Positions 63,201 through 64,000 of a DNA stretch of 64,000 nucleotides are shown piece after piece. The notes beneath the pieces were generated by a model. That model saw only the letters and a program-made list of their open reading frames with translations, ran no database searches and was not told the origin of the DNA. The number at the start of each line of letters is the position of its first letter. Positions within the stretch are counted from its first letter, which is position 1. A program made the position numbers and the translations under genes. This stretch comes from Ochromonas danica (Eukaryota; Sar; Chrysophyceae; Chromulinales; Chromulinaceae), in assembly GCA_015146655.1 (NCBI GenBank), contig VKHL01000010.1, positions 302,421 through 366,420 on the forward strand. Direction: 5' to 3'.

Positions 63201-63342
63201 AGGCAGCTTCAACCATGAAGGTATACCCGCCCGGTATGGTCCCTCCCCTGTCATGAAGCTGTTGAGGAACCTAGTACCCGCAATTGCCAAAGTGAATGCC
63301 AAACTCTCCAAGACCTACACACTCTTTACTTCTGTGTATTAG
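60274..63342 (+). CDS. LINE reverse transcriptase with RLE endonuclease domain
   Basis: 1022 codons from the first Met; the same frame is open back to 60010, so the true start lies upstream in the damaged region. Reverse-transcriptase landmarks include LLPKPEAGKFRPLGI, LIKTDFKNAFNLV, the G-C-R-Q-G-D-P-L-A-P-L-L-F block (about 380-393) and the catalytic Y-M-D-D at 432-435, then LNEDKCRFVG. The C-terminal part has the Cys/His-containing spacer and an endonuclease core with K-T-D-L-Y-L (about 879) followed after about 20 residues by Y-L-D-V-T-M (Asp900 near), the D...x-D-V pattern of RLE domains. The frame is intact through the stop at 63340-63342. Confidence 0.85.
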   Translation: MRGMTNFPTDLTYQQAFLVLPGFIKALSLLKSPKPIRFLEECAALSSSPSHVAAFILHKASRAHKTFNDLRAKFDRRVSSDGEDATRRRSPYIKSHNFKRRIESLFREGRYSAATGVLEQAHRELATTGNLPPPPARPSLDQTLAIIANLNPPSSELDHIPDPQQDPAPQHSPLSGTPADRISFHDQRVQNCIRRLPKGSANGPSGWTYNTIRRLYLDLGPEDAPHLRDVARFLSSLANGQLPNQLWIRSRAVLLPKPEAGKFRPLGIGEAWYRVLGRCLLLDIGSGPSDLLQPLQLGCGVSGGSEIAARLAQTFLDAHPNHVLIKTDFKNAFNLVPRNLIYNGLVDYCPEILPWFRWAYGGPSDLFDSQGIWVGSNQTGCRQGDPLAPLLFCSAIQDALKNVARRLQEIHAAEARASPALALEDPGTVLAYMDDCTIAVHADLANSIALELAQIFREAGLTLNEDKCRFVGVRSSSISMPRFNIAPEGDIILGNPTGSKAYQESTSLSLLNAKAACLPTLTNLRIDPAASLNIIRYCINPRAGYLARVQEHGDTALKSFDCQVDVALCHIAEHTPRYPSPPPPPGVSPPPLQFRPIDITAALRSLPLHHGGLGISRHSGIAGQLGRLQSRKMLLSFTESHFAANTRIAAAQNLFDTVVIGDANTALEDDVADSTGDNLRARAEAAYSAMADSLQVELIAQGREAHAAWLLSSRFEGSGRWISPPIGLYTPPEITIVGHDYLHALRARLLLHPLEETLISCPHSRRQCRSIHSMIVPEAGEPGEEDPFHSEDPHSAPCHLAKVLEPFHYLDCSFNKGLNKARHDCVVQILQKFLRKEFPLLACKPEDKVLPRDLTAEGQARAAEAEAGGGRNGRNKGVKTDLYLILPPTTLSGVHNYYLDVTMGNPAAPRYRAKAPHIHPDVVNMARDQEKLAHYEKHTTLVGRNPQVYFTFDVEATGRLGPSALAFLQDIYRANGGSFNHEGIPARYGPSPVMKLLRNLVPAIAKVNAKLSKTYTLFTSVY

Positions 63343-63455
63343 ACTGATGTTTCTAGCGGTTGGGGAATTATTAGATAGTCGTTGATTGGTCAGCTATGTT
63401 AGCACTACTTAACGGGAGTAGCCGGGAAAAGTCAGCTTAACTTAAAGGGAACGCC

Positions 63456-63724
63456 ATTTTGGCCCCACCCAGAATCGTGAAGTCCAAGTCACCCCACACG
63501 TGGTTTTCGTTTTCGGGTGGAAAAAACAGTTTCTATCCCTATTCGATCCCCATTCCACGAGCGGGGTGGCCAAGACAAGACGGTATTCGTTGTGCTGGTT
63601 GAAAACATCAGCAGTTTTTCCAGATTTTTGGTCTTTTTCGTATGGTCATCGGGGAAAAGTCATAAAAAGTGAGTTATAACAGCCATTTATAACAACTCCG
63701 AAAACCGAAAACGAAAATTTTGAA
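63456..63724 (+). repeat. Right copy of the direct repeat flanking the LINE
   Basis: 269 bp, same orientation as the left copy and ending at the same TTTTGAA; 13 bp are missing relative to the left. Sequence to its right (CCACGGAGCTCTGAGTG) is unrelated to the sequence left of the left copy. Confidence 0.9.
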
Positions 63725-63765
63725 CCACGGAGCTCTGAGTGGGTTGCCGTGCCAAGTCCGGGCGT

Positions 63766-63832
63766 ACGTATTTCAGGATTTTCGTTTAATGCTATTTTCG
63801 GGATTTTCGGGATAAAGCTCATCCAACAAACC
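63766..63832. mobile_element. Short palindromic MITE-like fragment
   Basis: CGTATTTCAGGATTTTCGTT, a short spacer, then TTTTCGGGATTTTCGGGATA and CATCCAACAAACCC. It combines the ends of the 113-bp element with a shortened centre and matches 38319-38373 in reverse orientation. Confidence 0.65.
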
Positions 63833-63842
63833 CAGGGTCTTG

Positions 63843-63897
63843 TATCGGTGTCGTATCGTATCGTTTTTGACCCGATACGATACCGATACTGTATCGA
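63843..63897. repeat. GATAC-type simple repeat forming an imperfect hairpin
   Basis: TATCGGTGTCGTATCGTATC and, after TTTTTGACC, CGATACGATACCGATACTGT are near-complements built of GTATC/GATAC units. Confidence 0.8.
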
Positions 63898-64000
63898 TCG
63901 GCACCCCCCCAATATGTTCTTGCTCATCTTCAGAAGACTTTGCAAGATGCGGTTTTGCATTTGCCTGACAACATTTGGCTGGCTTACGTGTTGGACCCGT
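63898..64000. other. Window end, nothing recognised
   Basis: About 100 bases after the hairpin repeat, starting with a CCCCCCC run. An incomplete feature could begin here, but nothing is recognisable. Confidence 0.3.

Larger units (their letters stand above)
59246..63455 (+). mobile_element. Non-LTR retrotransposon (RLE-type LINE), frameshifted copy
   Basis: A GC-richer block than its surroundings with an N-terminal Pro/Ser-rich region carrying C2H2 zinc fingers, a reverse transcriptase and a C-terminal restriction-enzyme-like endonuclease, all plus strand. A short AT-richer tail follows the stop. No poly(A) is visible. It sits exactly between the two direct repeats. RLE-type elements such as R2 and its protist relatives integrate by target-primed reverse transcription. 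Confidence 0.85.

Noticed and set aside
63395-63456. Resemblance of the LINE 3' tail (TTAACGGGAGTAGCC, AACTTAAAGGGAA) to rRNA-gene sequence, which would suggest an R2-like target
   Set aside because: The match is short and imperfect, and the sequence beyond it is the dispersed repeat rather than rDNA.

Overview
This is nuclear DNA of a unicellular eukaryote. Genes are split by short GT-AG introns, many of them phase 0, and several are divergent or tail-to-tail with tens to a few hundred bases between them. The gene set points to a ciliated or flagellated protist: a CC2D2A-like transition-zone protein, a FAM161-like coiled-coil protein, a WW-MyTH4-FERM protein and an Orai-like channel. The presence of PC-esterase/TBL-like and GT14 glycan enzymes and of a Crinkler-like nuclease fragment would fit a stramenopile or related alga, but I cannot name the species. 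No bacterial or viral gene block, CRISPR array, tRNA or rRNA was recognised.

Layout. 0.6-6 kb: an Nar1/NARFL-type cytosolic Fe-S assembly gene flanked by an inverted pair of paralogues of an unrecognised two-exon membrane-anchored family. 6.6-18 kb: two almost identical PLAC8-like genes about 10.4 kb apart. Between them lie two elements with inverted termini and a minus-strand ankyrin gene whose repeats each occupy one 102-nt exon. 18.2-28 kb: Orai-like channel, lysine-type methyltransferase, coiled-coil protein and WW-MyTH4-FERM protein. 28-36.4 kb: a very large CC2D2A homologue with long poly-Gly tracts and a minisatellite-filled intron. 36.4-39.3 kb: gene fragments, a broken Crinkler-like gene and dispersed palindromic repeats. 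39.3-49.2 kb: a secretory glycan-modification cluster (GT14 enzyme, three PC-esterase/TBL-like paralogues, a putative glycosyltransferase) interleaved with a BAG/Snl1-like protein and a CRAL-TRIO protein. 49.4-58.9 kb: an MFS transporter, then two copies of an APC amino-acid permease, each followed by ALKBH7-like sequence (complete in the right copy, last exon only in the left). 59-63.7 kb: a GC-richer RLE-type LINE with frameshifts, flanked by about 270-280 bp direct repeats.

Recurring themes are duplicated genes with patchwork identity (PLAC8, permease and esterase pairs, consistent with gene conversion) and a family of short palindromic elements with ends resembling TTTCGTATTTCGGGATTTTCG-like sequence (quoted approximately) at about 16.7, 38.3, 46.6 and 63.8 kb. 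Exon coordinates were derived by hand from splice signals and frame continuity; they are predictions, not transcript evidence.
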